In this document: piece by piece, positions 7,949 through 16,897 of the stretch | Layout: the number at the start of each line of letters is the position of its first letter | How positions within the stretch are numbered: position 1 is the first letter of the stretch | Assembly (NCBI GenBank): GCA_034432555.1 | Contig: DAOUBW010000011.1 | Span: 1-64,000 of the forward strand | Direction: 5' to 3' | DNA length: 64,000 nt | Source: CP2-2F sp034432555 | GTDB taxonomy: Bacteria; Chloroflexota; Anaerolineae; Aggregatilineales; UBA2796 | Program-made: the position numbers and the translations under genes | Notes under the pieces: model-generated | Seen by the model: the letters and a program-made list of their open reading frames with translations, nothing else | Told to the model about the DNA's origin: nothing | Database searches by the model: none

Positions 7949-8728
7949 ATGAGCATACCTGAGAGACCAGAGCGCGTAAATATTCTCGGCGTGGGCGTTA
8001 GCGCGGTGAACATGCCGCAGGCGCTTGCCGTTATAGAAGGCTGGCTGGCGGAACGGCAGCCGCGCTATGTGTGCGTCTCGAACGTCCATAGCATCATGAG
8101 CTGCCAAATAGACGCCGAACTGCGCGCCATTCACAACGCGGCGGGCATGGTCACGCCGGATGGAATGCCGTTGGTCTGGCTGAGCAGGCGCGGCGGACAG
8201 CGGCATGTGGCGCGCGTCTACGGTCCCGATCTGCTCTTGGCGCTCTGTGAGCATGGGCTGCGGCACGGCTATCGGCATTATTTCTATGGCGGTGCGGAAG
8301 GCGTGGCAGAGCGCCTAGCGATGCAGCTAACAGCACGCTTTGACGGGTTGCAGGTGGCAGGCACTTATACGCCGCCCTTCGGCGCACTCAGCCCTGCTGA
8401 GGATGCACACATCACGGCGCAAATAGCCGAGAGCGGCGCGCATATCGTTTGGGTAGGCTTAGGAATGCCTAAGCAAGAGCGTTGGATGGCAGATCACACG
8501 GCGCGCTTGCCGCAAGTGCTGATCGGCATCGGTGCTGCCTTCGATTTTCACAGTGGCGTCAAGCGGCAAGCACCACTCTGGATGCAGCGGCGCGGCTTGG
8601 AATGGCTGTTCAGGCTGGCGAGTGAACCGCGCCGTTTGTGGCGGCGCTACCTAACCACGATTCCGCCCTTTGTGGTGTTGGCAGCCGCACAGCAGCTTGG
8701 CTGGCGCCGCTATGACCTGTCGGATTAG
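7949..8728 (+). CDS. WecG/TagA/CpsF-family glycosyltransferase
   Basis: The 259-residue GT26 enzyme has the family's two signatures, TPDGMPLVW (about 70-78) and WVGLGMPKQERWM (about 168-180). Such enzymes add a second sugar (ManNAc or related) to an undecaprenyl-diphosphate-linked acceptor at the inner face of the membrane. This is an early step of teichoic acid-like or exopolysaccharide synthesis. The matching initiating phosphotransferase could be the WecA/WbpL-like gene at 23039-24097. It ends convergently against the helicase gene with a 4-base overlap. Confidence 0.92.
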   Translation: MSIPERPERVNILGVGVSAVNMPQALAVIEGWLAERQPRYVCVSNVHSIMSCQIDAELRAIHNAAGMVTPDGMPLVWLSRRGGQRHVARVYGPDLLLALCEHGLRHGYRHYFYGGAEGVAERLAMQLTARFDGLQVAGTYTPPFGALSPAEDAHITAQIAESGAHIVWVGLGMPKQERWMADHTARLPQVLIGIGAAFDFHSGVKRQAPLWMQRRGLEWLFRLASEPRRLWRRYLTTIPPFVVLAAAQQLGWRRYDLSD

Positions 8729-11700
8729 GCGTAGGTGCGCCACACTAGTTCTGCTGTTCCGATCAAATGTTTCCACTTTAGCATGACACACGCCGCGTAC
8801 TCGCCTGGGTCTTGGACGGGTGGTTTCTTCAGATAGTAGACAGCGCGTGGTCGCCCATTTTCCACTTCCACCAGCGCCAAGATATAGTTCTCAGGGCGGT
8901 TGAGGGCAGTCAGAATCTCGTTGTGGGTCAGGGCAACTGTTTCGGCATCCGCCTGCCTGCCTTTCACTTCAATCAGCCACAATGTACCGTCAGGTGCGCG
9001 GCTTTCAATGTCATAACCGCATTTGGCGGCACTCACATCAGTCGGTGTGCATTTGCGCCAACGCTCCACAGCAAGAACGGCGTTCAGCGCAAGCTGTTCA
9101 GTGGTGCTGTTCTTGTGAAGATTGGGCGTGGGTGGTTGGCTGCCTTGCAAGCTATTCAGCAAACCTTGTGGCACAATTAGCGCTCGCCCGATCAGGCGTG
9201 GTGGTTGCGGTGTGATAGCACTCAGGTTCTTTAGTTCGCGTTCACGCTTGTGCAGGCGTGCCTCCAGGTCACTGACCGCTTTGCGTTCACGGTCAGCGTT
9301 TAGGCGATCTCCTTTGCGATCAAACTCTAAAGCCTGTTGTTCTGTCAGTCGGATGATTTTGGTTAAGCGGTCGCGCACAGCCTGCTGAATCCGCTCAATT
9401 TGCTTGCCGCGCTCATCACTCACACGGGCAAAATGCTCTGGCACAAACGTCTGCACGGCATATTTCTGTACAATCTGCTCAGACACGGCAGCATCAGGCG
9501 CTTGGCTGGTTAGCCATGTAGCAAGGGCTGATTTTTGGTCATCATCTAGGGGCATGCAGTCAAGGTAGGGCGCATAGCCACTACCGGTCGGCTTGCCGTC
9601 CTCACCTACCTCAAAGCAGCGCAATTCGGAAGAAACAATGCGTCCTGTGCCATCTTGTAGGTGGCTTTCCAACAGGTAGAGCAGGCGCGGTTGCATACTG
9701 TGATCGTTTGGATCGAGCAGCACAGCGCCTTGCAGCAGCGTTTCACCGTCACGCTCTTTTGTTAACTGAATAATCACATCTAACAAGGGATGACCGGGTG
9801 CAATAAGAACAGGCTGCTCATGTTCTTGTGTTTGTTTTTTATCGAAGCAGATGCGTCTATAATGAGAGCTGATTGGTTGGTGGCGCGGCGCACTAGTACG
9901 GATAACATCAGGCACGCGCACGTCACGGTAAATGCCGTTTTTTAAATCCACGTATTTTCCACCCAATGCCTCGAAAGCATCTTTGAAGAAGCCACGAATA
10001 TAATAAGGTTGCAAACGGCGAGCTTCAGCGCGCAGCATGTCTTCACGGAGCTGGGCTAGACGGGAGTCGTCAAGCTGGAAGTGTATCAGAGCGTGATCTT
10101 CCAACAAGCGGCGAATGCGTTCTTGGTCGGCAGCGTTGTCCACGCGCTCAAAGAGTTCGGCGCGTGTGCTGGCGTCTTCGCCATAACGAATAGCCTCTAC
10201 CAAGAGTTCACGCAAGGGCTGTTCGATGAACAAGCGCCCTAGCACGTCGTAAACTTTGCCACCAAGCTGTTTACGAATCGTCTCAATCTTCTCCAAAAGG
10301 CGTTCGTAAACAGCACCTTCGCGGGTCTGGTTTGCCACCAAGTTCCACAGGTGGCAAACTTGCCTCTGCCCAATGCGGTGAATGCGCCCAAAGCGCTGCT
10401 CAAGGCGGTTAGGATTCCATGGTAGATCGTAGTTCACCATAAGGTGGGCGGCTGTGTGCAGGTTAATGCCTTCACCGGCTGCATCAGTGGCGATCAAAAC
10501 TAGCACACGCGGGTTATTGGTAAACTCTGCCTGTGCTTTCAGGCGATCCTCACGGGGCATAGCACCATAAATCGTGACAACGGCAGTCGGATCGTCAAGC
10601 AACTTGCTCACACGCTCCTTCAAGTAGTTCAGTGTATCGCGGTATTCTGTAAAGATGATCAGCTTGTGGCGGCGTTGGCGTTGCTCATCAAACATCTCCA
10701 CATCTTGCAATAAATCAGCCAACTCTTCCCATTTGCGGTCCGTATTGGACTCAATCACTTGCTTAGCAAGCCATTCAAGATTGAGCAAGGTGTCAATTTC
10801 GCGGCGTAGTTCGGCTATGGTACTGGCGGCAGTAGTGTTATCGGCGATTTCCTGTTCAATCTGCTCACGTTCAGGATCAGGTGCTTCATCAAAGTCGTCC
10901 CAATCATCTAGATCGAGTTGGCGATTCTGTTTAAGGTCTTCTTCTTGCCAACGACGCTCTAAGCGTTTACGGCGGTTTTGCAGTGAGCGCCAAATGGCAT
11001 ATGGTGAGGAAGCAAAACGGCGTTGCAAGGCAGTGAGGGCAAAGCCAACCGTGTTCTTCTTTTGGCTGTCAAGGGCATCGGCACGGTTGAATTCACGCTG
11101 CACATAACCAGTCAATTTTTTGTAAAGCTGCATTTCAAGATCAGAGAGTTCATAGGCAACCGTGCTGGCAATCCGTTCGGGAAAGAGCGGTTCGCCTGCA
11201 AATGTTTTGAGGTCTTCCTTGACCATACGGCGCATCAGGTCAGAGGGATCAATGCCGGGCAGGTTTTGTCTATTAAAGGTGCGGTGCATGTGGAAGCGAT
11301 CTGAATCGAGCAGGCGCAAAAAGCTTTGAAAGTCTGTCGCTTTGCCGTTGTGAGGCGTGGCAGTCATCAACAAGAAATGGCGAGTATGTTCACTCAGTTT
11401 TTCGCCAAAACTGTAGCGTTTGGTGCGCCTGATCTCACCACCGTTAAAAGAAGCAGACATCTTATGTGCCTCATCCACAATGACAATATCCCAAGGCGAG
11501 GCAGTCAAGAGTAGTGTTTGCCAGCGTTCCGTGCGGCTGAATTGGTCGAGGCGGATAATGAACAAATTGCCTTGATCGAACGGATTCTCATGATAGGCAC
11601 GCTCTAGTAGGTCGCGGGTCACAATCTCGAAGCGTAAATTGAATTTGTCATACATTTCGGCTTGCCACTGCTCAACAAGGCTGCCGGGCGTGCAGATTAG

Positions 11701-12165
11701 ACAGCGGCGCACATCATTACGCATGATCAATTCGCGGATCAGCAAGCCTGCCATAATGGTTTTGCCCGCACCAGGATCATCTGCCAAGAGGAAGCGTAGT
11801 GGCAAACGTGGCAGCATCGTTTCATAAACGGCACTGAGCTGGTGCGGCAGTGGCTCGATATTGGAAATATGGACGGCAAGTTGCGGGTCAAAGGTGTGGG
11901 CAAGCTGAATACGGCGCGCTTCAGCAGCGCGCCGAAAACGGCGGGCATCAAGGCTTAAATCCCAAGCCGTGCGCACTGCGGCAAGACTGAGCGAAGGTTC
12001 ATCCTGACGGTAAAGTAACCGCTGCCCCAGTGTACCGTCTTCTAACTGATAAACGACTTTTAGCGCTGTTTGCCCTTGCATGGTCGCAAAGATGATCCGT
12101 ACAGCCGTATTGGGCAGCACGCCGTTAATATCCATATTGGGTTGGATGTCTTCGAGTTTCAGCAT
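8725..12165 (-). CDS. SNF2/superfamily 2 helicase with C-terminal DUF3883-like domain
   Basis: The protein has 1146 residues. SNF2-type motor: Walker A in LLADDPGAGKT (about 127-137), DEAH box IVDEAH, LLMTATPHNG (motif III), ATDAAGEGINL (motif V) and QRFGRIHRIGQ (motif VI). A long insertion and a helical middle follow, with a predicted coiled coil near residues 930-990. The C-terminal ~100 residues contain GYDIESR...LWLIEVKG, the core of DUF3883, a PD-(D/E)XK-like fold. The same helicase architecture occurs in DISARM-type DrmD and related defence-island proteins, and also in stand-alone RapA-like remodelers. No methylase or DISARM partner is nearby. TATAAT on the minus strand (12235-12230) is a likely -10, and AAGGA precedes the ATG. 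Confidence 0.92.
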   Translation of the reverse strand: MLKLEDIQPNMDINGVLPNTAVRIIFATMQGQTALKVVYQLEDGTLGQRLLYRQDEPSLSLAAVRTAWDLSLDARRFRRAAEARRIQLAHTFDPQLAVHISNIEPLPHQLSAVYETMLPRLPLRFLLADDPGAGKTIMAGLLIRELIMRNDVRRCLICTPGSLVEQWQAEMYDKFNLRFEIVTRDLLERAYHENPFDQGNLFIIRLDQFSRTERWQTLLLTASPWDIVIVDEAHKMSASFNGGEIRRTKRYSFGEKLSEHTRHFLLMTATPHNGKATDFQSFLRLLDSDRFHMHRTFNRQNLPGIDPSDLMRRMVKEDLKTFAGEPLFPERIASTVAYELSDLEMQLYKKLTGYVQREFNRADALDSQKKNTVGFALTALQRRFASSPYAIWRSLQNRRKRLERRWQEEDLKQNRQLDLDDWDDFDEAPDPEREQIEQEIADNTTAASTIAELRREIDTLLNLEWLAKQVIESNTDRKWEELADLLQDVEMFDEQRQRRHKLIIFTEYRDTLNYLKERVSKLLDDPTAVVTIYGAMPREDRLKAQAEFTNNPRVLVLIATDAAGEGINLHTAAHLMVNYDLPWNPNRLEQRFGRIHRIGQRQVCHLWNLVANQTREGAVYERLLEKIETIRKQLGGKVYDVLGRLFIEQPLRELLVEAIRYGEDASTRAELFERVDNAADQERIRRLLEDHALIHFQLDDSRLAQLREDMLRAEARRLQPYYIRGFFKDAFEALGGKYVDLKNGIYRDVRVPDVIRTSAPRHQPISSHYRRICFDKKQTQEHEQPVLIAPGHPLLDVIIQLTKERDGETLLQGAVLLDPNDHSMQPRLLYLLESHLQDGTGRIVSSELRCFEVGEDGKPTGSGYAPYLDCMPLDDDQKSALATWLTSQAPDAAVSEQIVQKYAVQTFVPEHFARVSDERGKQIERIQQAVRDRLTKIIRLTEQQALEFDRKGDRLNADRERKAVSDLEARLHKRERELKNLSAITPQPPRLIGRALIVPQGLLNSLQGSQPPTPNLHKNSTTEQLALNAVLAVERWRKCTPTDVSAAKCGYDIESRAPDGTLWLIEVKGRQADAETVALTHNEILTALNRPENYILALVEVENGRPRAVYYLKKPPVQDPGEYAACVMLKWKHLIGTAELVWRTYA

Positions 12166-12320
12166 GGTTAACTCATGTTCCTTATGAAAAAAGTTTAATC
12201 ACTCTTTAGGCAGTACATTTAACAATACTATTATATCTCAGAAATGGACAATAAAAACCCAGATGCGGCAGTGAAAGCGAACGCATTTTGGGAAGGCGTG
12301 CTTCTTGTTTGGCAGGTTTT

Positions 12321-12770
12321 TCACGAAGGAGCGCTATTGTTCAATTTCATAGCACGTTCTAGCGTTACCATGTGCTTGGGTTGTGCATCCGTGTTAGGCG
12401 CGTCTATCTCGGCAGATGATGTTTCGACCTGAACAGGTGGAGCGATCACTGGCACAGGATCAGGCATTTTAGCCCGTGGCGGCTGGACTCGCGTATTAGA
12501 TGGTCTAACTACCCGATAAGGCGCGGGCGTGGTGGCTTGGGTCAGCGCTTCCACATACGGGCGCAGGGCAACCGCCAAATCGCCACCGTGATCGTCTTGG
12601 ATAAAGGTCAGCAATTGAAGCAGATCGGCGCGGTTGCCTTGGTGGAGATGATCCACAAGGACAGTAGTGAACGCATTCGGCGCACCGTCCAACGAGACAT
12701 CGGCATGCTTGGTTTGGTCATCGAAAAAGGCAGCGGTCAGCACTATCCCCACATCCTTCACTCCTCGCAC
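12321..12770 (-). CDS. Small protein resembling an effector-associated domain, Pro-rich tail
   Basis: The frame has 149 residues and opens with GTG at 12770, directly after an in-frame TAG. Residues ~30-75 (GAPNAFTTVLVDHLHQGN, RADLLQLLTFI) resemble the second half of an effector-associated death-like adaptor domain (EAD1-type). These domains link conflict-system effectors. The rest is a Pro/Val/Thr-rich low-complexity tail. It lies upstream of the helicase in the same direction with a 155-base gap. The resemblance is from eye only, there is no good ribosome site, and it overlaps the Rex upstream region on the other strand. It may be a truncated remnant. Confidence 0.4.
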   Translation of the reverse strand: MRGVKDVGIVLTAAFFDDQTKHADVSLDGAPNAFTTVLVDHLHQGNRADLLQLLTFIQDDHGGDLAVALRPYVEALTQATTPAPYRVVRPSNTRVQPPRAKMPDPVPVIAPPVQVETSSAEIDAPNTDAQPKHMVTLERAMKLNNSAPS

Positions 12771-12890
12771 CTACAGATTTTTGAGCAGGTGTGCTACACT
12801 ATATGTTCAAGAATTCACGGACGGTGCGTTAGCACGCCAGCTTGTATTGCGACCAGGCACACTTATCACTATCGGAGGCTATATTCGCTT

Positions 12891-13511
12891 ATGGCATCGT
12901 ATCCGGGCATCCCAGATATTGTCATTGGACGCCTGCCAATTTATCTGCGCGCCTTGAACCAATTGGTGCAGCAGGGCAAAACAATCACGTCTTCCCACGA
13001 ACTTGGGCAGCGCTTGGGCATTAGCTCGGCACAGATACGCAAAGACCTCTCGCACTTCGGTGAGTTTGGCAAGCAAGGCACTGGCTATCAGATCAGCCAT
13101 TTGCAGGCGCAGCTTAAGCAGATTTTGCAGGTAGACCGCGAATGGCAAATGGTGGTGGTAGGCGCCGGCGACCTTGGGCGTGCCATCGCGCATTATCGCG
13201 GCTTCGTCTCGCGTGGGTTCCGCGTGGCAGCCGCTTTTGATAGCGATCCATCGCGCTTGGGCAAAAGTGGCGATGTGGAAGTGCTGCATACCAGCCAGAT
13301 GAGCGCATTCATCAGCCAGCACCGCATTAAGATCGCCATGCTGGCAGTGCCTGCCGAACATGCTCAGGCGGTGTGCGATCAATTGGTGGCAGCAGGCATT
13401 CGCGCCATTCTGAACTATGCGCCCATCACGCTCAACGTGCCGAACGAGGTGCATGTGCAGTATATTGATCCTGTGATGCACCTGCAACGCATGACCTACT
13501 ACTTAGAATAG
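12891..13511 (+). CDS. rex: Redox-sensing transcriptional repressor Rex
   Basis: The 206-residue protein has an N-terminal winged helix (PDIVIGRLPIYLRAL; GISSAQIRKDLSHFGEFGKQGTGY) typical of Rex. A Rossmann NAD(H)-binding domain follows, with VGAGDLGRAIAHY (about 86-98) and AVPAEHAQ. Rex senses the NADH/NAD ratio and represses fermentation and respiration genes when NAD dominates. The open frame extends upstream to 12537, but the ATG at 12891 is used because family similarity begins there, preceded by GGAGG (12876-12880). The last 13 bases overlap the convergent mreB. Confidence 0.95.
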   Translation: MASYPGIPDIVIGRLPIYLRALNQLVQQGKTITSSHELGQRLGISSAQIRKDLSHFGEFGKQGTGYQISHLQAQLKQILQVDREWQMVVVGAGDLGRAIAHYRGFVSRGFRVAAAFDSDPSRLGKSGDVEVLHTSQMSAFISQHRIKIAMLAVPAEHAQAVCDQLVAAGIRAILNYAPITLNVPNEVHVQYIDPVMHLQRMTYYLE

Positions 13512-14518
13512 CTGATGCCTTCAATGCGCCGCCGCAGAGCTGCATCCTCAAGCGCACGCCCAGCACCCACTGCCGTACACACAATCGGATCGTCAGCGCG
13601 GTAGGCAGGCACGCCGATCTGCCGCGTAATATACTCATCAATGCCGCGCAGCAGTGCGCCGCCGCCCGTGATCATCGCCCCGCGATCAATAATATCAGAG
13701 GCGAGTTCGGGCGGCGTGCGCTCCAGCACAGCCTTCGCCACGCCAGCGATGTTGGTGAGTGGATCGACAATCGCCTCTACAATTTCGCCGGTGCTAATGC
13801 TGATAGTGCGCGGTAAACCGGACACCTGATCGCGCCCTTGGACTTCCATTGCCAAATCTTCGGGCAGTGGCACTGCCGCGCCAATTTGAATCTTGATCGA
13901 TTCCGCCGTAGGCTGCCCAATGATCAAGTTATATTTGCGGCGCACATAGTTTATGATCGCGTCATCAAGGCGCAAGCCACCAACGCGGACACTTTCCGCA
14001 ACCACAATGCCGTTCATGGCGATGACGGCTGCCTCGCTGGCGCCGCCGCCAATGTTGAGGATCATGTTACCGGCAGGTGTGCGGACCGGTAAGCCTGCGC
14101 CAATGGCAGCCGCCAACGATTCGTGAATCAGGACTGCCTCGCGTGCGCCTGCCTGAATAGCAGCCTCATGCACGGCGCGCCGTTCAACACTATTAGCGCC
14201 ATACGGCACGCTGATCATAACTTGCGAGCCGCCGAATAAGCGCAGCCTGCCGCCGATTTTCTGGAAAAAGTGGCGCAGCATTGCCTCAGTCACTTCATAA
14301 TCGGCAATCACGCCTTCACGCAGCGGACGCACCACCTCAATGTGTTCAGGATGGCGCCCATACATATCCCGTGCTTCTTGTCCAATGGCAACAATGCGCT
14401 CCTCTTCAATAGTTAGGGCAACCATCGAAGGCTCTTGCAGCAAAATTTGCCCGTTGCCGTAGATGATGACGTTAACCGTACCGAGATCAACACCTAATTT
14501 ACGATTGAATAATCCCAT
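13499..14518 (-). CDS. mreB: Rod shape-determining protein MreB/Mbl-like
   Basis: The 339-residue actin homologue has phosphate-1 loop GVDLGTVNVIIY (about 7-18), phosphate-2 LNIGGGASEAAV (about 155-166, Ser where most have Thr) and adenosine loop ITGGGALLRGIDEYI near the C terminus. It polymerises on ATP under the membrane and guides elongasome peptidoglycan synthesis. No mreC, mreD or rodA is adjacent. I use ATG 14518 (MGLFNRKLGVD), the usual N-terminus, and not the longer frame to 14557. The 3' end overlaps rex by 13 bases. Confidence 0.93.
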   Translation of the reverse strand: MGLFNRKLGVDLGTVNVIIYGNGQILLQEPSMVALTIEEERIVAIGQEARDMYGRHPEHIEVVRPLREGVIADYEVTEAMLRHFFQKIGGRLRLFGGSQVMISVPYGANSVERRAVHEAAIQAGAREAVLIHESLAAAIGAGLPVRTPAGNMILNIGGGASEAAVIAMNGIVVAESVRVGGLRLDDAIINYVRRKYNLIIGQPTAESIKIQIGAAVPLPEDLAMEVQGRDQVSGLPRTISISTGEIVEAIVDPLTNIAGVAKAVLERTPPELASDIIDRGAMITGGGALLRGIDEYITRQIGVPAYRADDPIVCTAVGAGRALEDAALRRRIEGISYSK

Positions 14519-14774
14519 GCAGCCTATCTCTAAATAGTGTGCGACACAGGTTGGCACGCTTTTGGCGCGTAGTCAACCTGTCTATCATAGCCGATTCTGC
14601 TAACGGCGGCAATGCTGCCAAAGTTGGGAGTGATGCAAATCAAGGATATACCTACTCAAACTGTGCTAATCATCCTCATCAGCCTCAACCACTCAGTTCC
14701 CGTTTCCCTGCTCACTCTCGCAAAAGGCGAGCAAATCGCCTACAATATGAGGCATCAACGCTTGAGGTGCTGCC

Positions 14775-15176
14775 ATGCTTTCGCCCAAACTACGCGCCAC
14801 CCTGATCCAACTCGCCCTTGAGTCACGCAGCCGCGCCTACTGCCCCTACAGCCGCTACCAAGTCGGCGCGGCGCTCTTGGGCGAGAATAGCGTGATTTAC
14901 AGCGGCTGCAACGTGGAGAACGCCAGTTACGGCGGAACGATTTGTGCTGAGCGAACGGCTGTTGTGAAGGCGGTTAGCGAAGGGGTACGCCAGTTCAGCG
15001 CCTTGGTGGTTGCCACTGCCAACGGCGGGTCGCCTTGCGGCATCTGTCGCCAATTTTTGTATGAGTTTGCGCCCGATCTGCTCATCATCTTGGTTGATGG
15101 TAACGGCATTGTGCGTGCTGAACATACACTGCGCCAACTGTTGCCGTATGGTTTCGGCGCAGCAAATTTGGAGTAG
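14775..15176 (+). CDS. cdd: Cytidine deaminase
   Basis: The 133-residue homotetrameric zinc enzyme deaminates cytidine and deoxycytidine to uridine for pyrimidine salvage. The catalytic Cys-Ala-Glu motif is in TICAERTA (about 53-60). The remaining two zinc Cys are in SPCGICRQ (about 87-94). The substrate-binding YCPYSRYQVGAAL and GCNVENASYG segments are intact. A weak promoter-like TACAAT (14741-14746) lies 30 bases upstream and is preceded by the small inverted repeat GGCGA-N5-TCGCC. recO begins 8 bases after the stop, so the two are probably co-transcribed. Confidence 0.95.
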   Translation: MLSPKLRATLIQLALESRSRAYCPYSRYQVGAALLGENSVIYSGCNVENASYGGTICAERTAVVKAVSEGVRQFSALVVATANGGSPCGICRQFLYEFAPDLLIILVDGNGIVRAEHTLRQLLPYGFGAANLE

Positions 15177-15184
15177 CATCCACC

Positions 15185-15952
15185 ATGCCACGCCCAGAGC
15201 GCGTTTTCAAAACACAGGCGATTATCATGCGCCGCCACGAATACGGCGAGGCAGACCGCATCCTGACGCTACTCACGCCTGATTACGGCAAGCTGCGCGC
15301 CATTGCCAAAGGTGCGCGCAAACTGACCAGCCGCCTGAACGGACATTTAGAGCTATACAGCCGTGCAGCACTGCTGCTCTCGCGTGGTGGCGACCTGCAC
15401 ATCGTCTCGCAGGCGGAGCAGCAAGAGCCATTTCTGCGCCTGCATGAGGATTTGCTGCGCGGCGCTTACGCGCACTACATCGTAGAGTTGACCGACCGCT
15501 TCAGTGAGGATGAAGAGACGCACACGCCCTTCTTTGCATTGCTAGATGCTGCCTTAGGTTGGTTGTGCGCGCCTCAGGCTGATCTGGCGCTGGCAGTGCG
15601 CTTCTTTGAACTGCGCCTGCTGCGGCTGAGCGGCTTTGAGCCGGCTTTATTCGCGTGTGCCGTTGGGCAAGAGCCACTCACCGCCCGCGATCAGTTCTTC
15701 AGCGCAGCGGAAGGTGGCGTGATCTGCCCTGAGCATGTGCGCGGTCACAGTGCCACGCCGCTCAGCCTGAGCGCCTTAAAGTTGCTGCGGCACATGGCGC
15801 GCGCCAGCTATGATTCCGTTAGCCGTCTGCGTGTTGAGCCTGCACTGCACACAGAACTAGAGCGCACCCTACACCTATATTTGCTGCACCAGCTTGAACT
15901 GCGCCTGAAAAGCACCGACTTTCTGCGCCAAATGCGCGACCGTCTGCGCTAG
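15185..15952 (+). CDS. recO: DNA repair protein RecO
   Basis: The 255-residue RecO has an N-terminal OB fold (KTQAIIMRRHEYGEADRIL, LRAIAKGARK) and a helical C-terminal domain. It anneals single strands and loads RecA with RecR in the RecFOR gap-repair pathway. The zinc-finger region that often has four Cys retains only CAVG near residue 157 and one ICPEH Cys, so metal binding is probably lost, as in other RecO lineages. It shares a transcript with cdd. Confidence 0.94.
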   Translation: MPRPERVFKTQAIIMRRHEYGEADRILTLLTPDYGKLRAIAKGARKLTSRLNGHLELYSRAALLLSRGGDLHIVSQAEQQEPFLRLHEDLLRGAYAHYIVELTDRFSEDEETHTPFFALLDAALGWLCAPQADLALAVRFFELRLLRLSGFEPALFACAVGQEPLTARDQFFSAAEGGVICPEHVRGHSATPLSLSALKLLRHMARASYDSVSRLRVEPALHTELERTLHLYLLHQLELRLKSTDFLRQMRDRLR

Positions 15953-15959
15953 CGCTTAC

Positions 15960-16457
15960 TCAGGATGTTTTCGGGCGGCTTTGCCAATACAGCCGTTCGC
16001 GGATGTTCAGATCGGCGTTGCGGATTTTCATGGCGAGATCGGCGGCAAGGTTACGCATCAGGCGGTAGCCAAGCTGCGGATAGGTATCGCAGAGCAGCAT
16101 CAGCTTATCGCGTGGGATGACTACTAAGCGTGTATCGTGTGCGGCTGCCCGTGCGCCAGCAGAACGCATCCCCTCATCTACGAGTGCCACTTCGCCAAAG
16201 GATTGCCCACGCCCAAGCGTGGCGATCACAAAGAGCGTATCGGTCGTTTCGCGACCAACCAACGCTGGATCAAGCTCAATCTCCACCTCACCGTTAGCGA
16301 TGATGTATAATTCTTTGCCTTCTGTTTTTTCGGCAAAGATCAGATCGCCACGTTGAAAGGTCTTTTCTGTGCCAATAGAGGCGATCAGTTCTAGCTGAGT
16401 GGGTGTCAGTTCGTAAAAAATATCGGCTTGCCGTAAGATAGAGACAATTGAAGACAT
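15960..16457 (-). CDS. Cyclic nucleotide-binding domain protein
   Basis: The 165-residue protein is essentially one cNMP-binding beta barrel. The phosphate-binding cassette is recognisable as GQSFGEVALVDEGMRSAGA (about 95-113), with the conserved Gly-Glu pair. The Arg sits in RSAG rather than the strict R-x-A-T/S. There is no DNA-binding domain, so it is not a CRP-type regulator. It may be a ligand sensor acting through a partner. I use the ATG at 16457 (MSSIVSILRQ); the frame extending to 16586 adds unconserved sequence. Confidence 0.85.
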   Translation of the reverse strand: MSSIVSILRQADIFYELTPTQLELIASIGTEKTFQRGDLIFAEKTEGKELYIIANGEVEIELDPALVGRETTDTLFVIATLGRGQSFGEVALVDEGMRSAGARAAAHDTRLVVIPRDKLMLLCDTYPQLGYRLMRNLAADLAMKIRNADLNIRERLYWQSRPKTS

Positions 16458-16534
16458 AGCGTCTAAAACTCCTTGCAGTGTGCTGCTGCATTGTAGCACG
16501 GACGCTGCCTTGCAGAAAGTGGCAGCAAACACAG

Positions 16535-16897
16535 ATGAGCAGTTCCACACCCAACCGCCGCACACAAGGCGCACGTGGCGAAGCACTTGCCGAACAAGCC
16601 CTGCGGCAGGCGGGCTACCAGATCGTGGCGCGCAATTGGCGCTGTCCTGAAGGCGAGATTGACCTGATCGCGCAGCAGGATGGCGAGTGGGTCTTTGTGG
16701 AAGTGCGCGGCTGCACTGCGGGCATTCCTGCCGCCATCGAGAGCCTGACGGCGCGCAAAGCGGCGCATATGCTCAGCGCAGCACAGGCATATCTGCAAGC
16801 CATTAATCAAAGCGAGGCAGCCTTTCGCCTTGACCTTGCCGCAGTGGATTACCGCAGCGGCACAGTGGAGATCATCCGCGATGCCATCGCTTGGTAG
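16535..16897 (+). CDS. YraN/UPF0102-family endonuclease-like protein
   Basis: The 120-residue protein matches UPF0102: GARGEALAEQALRQAGY, then EGEIDLIAQQ and VFVEVRG, which form the D...E-x-V-R/K core of a PD-(D/E)XK nuclease fold (about residues 38-58). Family members are linked to DNA processing or recombination, with no firmly established activity. The ATG at 16535 fits the family. Its last 17 bases overlap miaA, indicating coupling. Confidence 0.88.
   Translation: MSSSTPNRRTQGARGEALAEQALRQAGYQIVARNWRCPEGEIDLIAQQDGEWVFVEVRGCTAGIPAAIESLTARKAAHMLSAAQAYLQAINQSEAAFRLDLAAVDYRSGTVEIIRDAIAW

Noticed and set aside
12244..12432. 62-residue rightward frame before the EAD-like ORF
   Set aside because: Composition not protein-like and antisense to the Pro-rich tail of the leftward ORF; no ribosome site.
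12537..12890. Upstream extension of the rex frame (118 extra residues)
   Set aside because: Rex proteins begin at the winged helix, a good ribosome site precedes ATG 12891, and the extension is not protein-like.
14726..14746. GGCGA-N5-TCGCC repeat next to a TACAAT box before cdd as an operator
   Set aside because: Arms are only 5 bases and no good -35 is present; chance is likely in GC-rich DNA.
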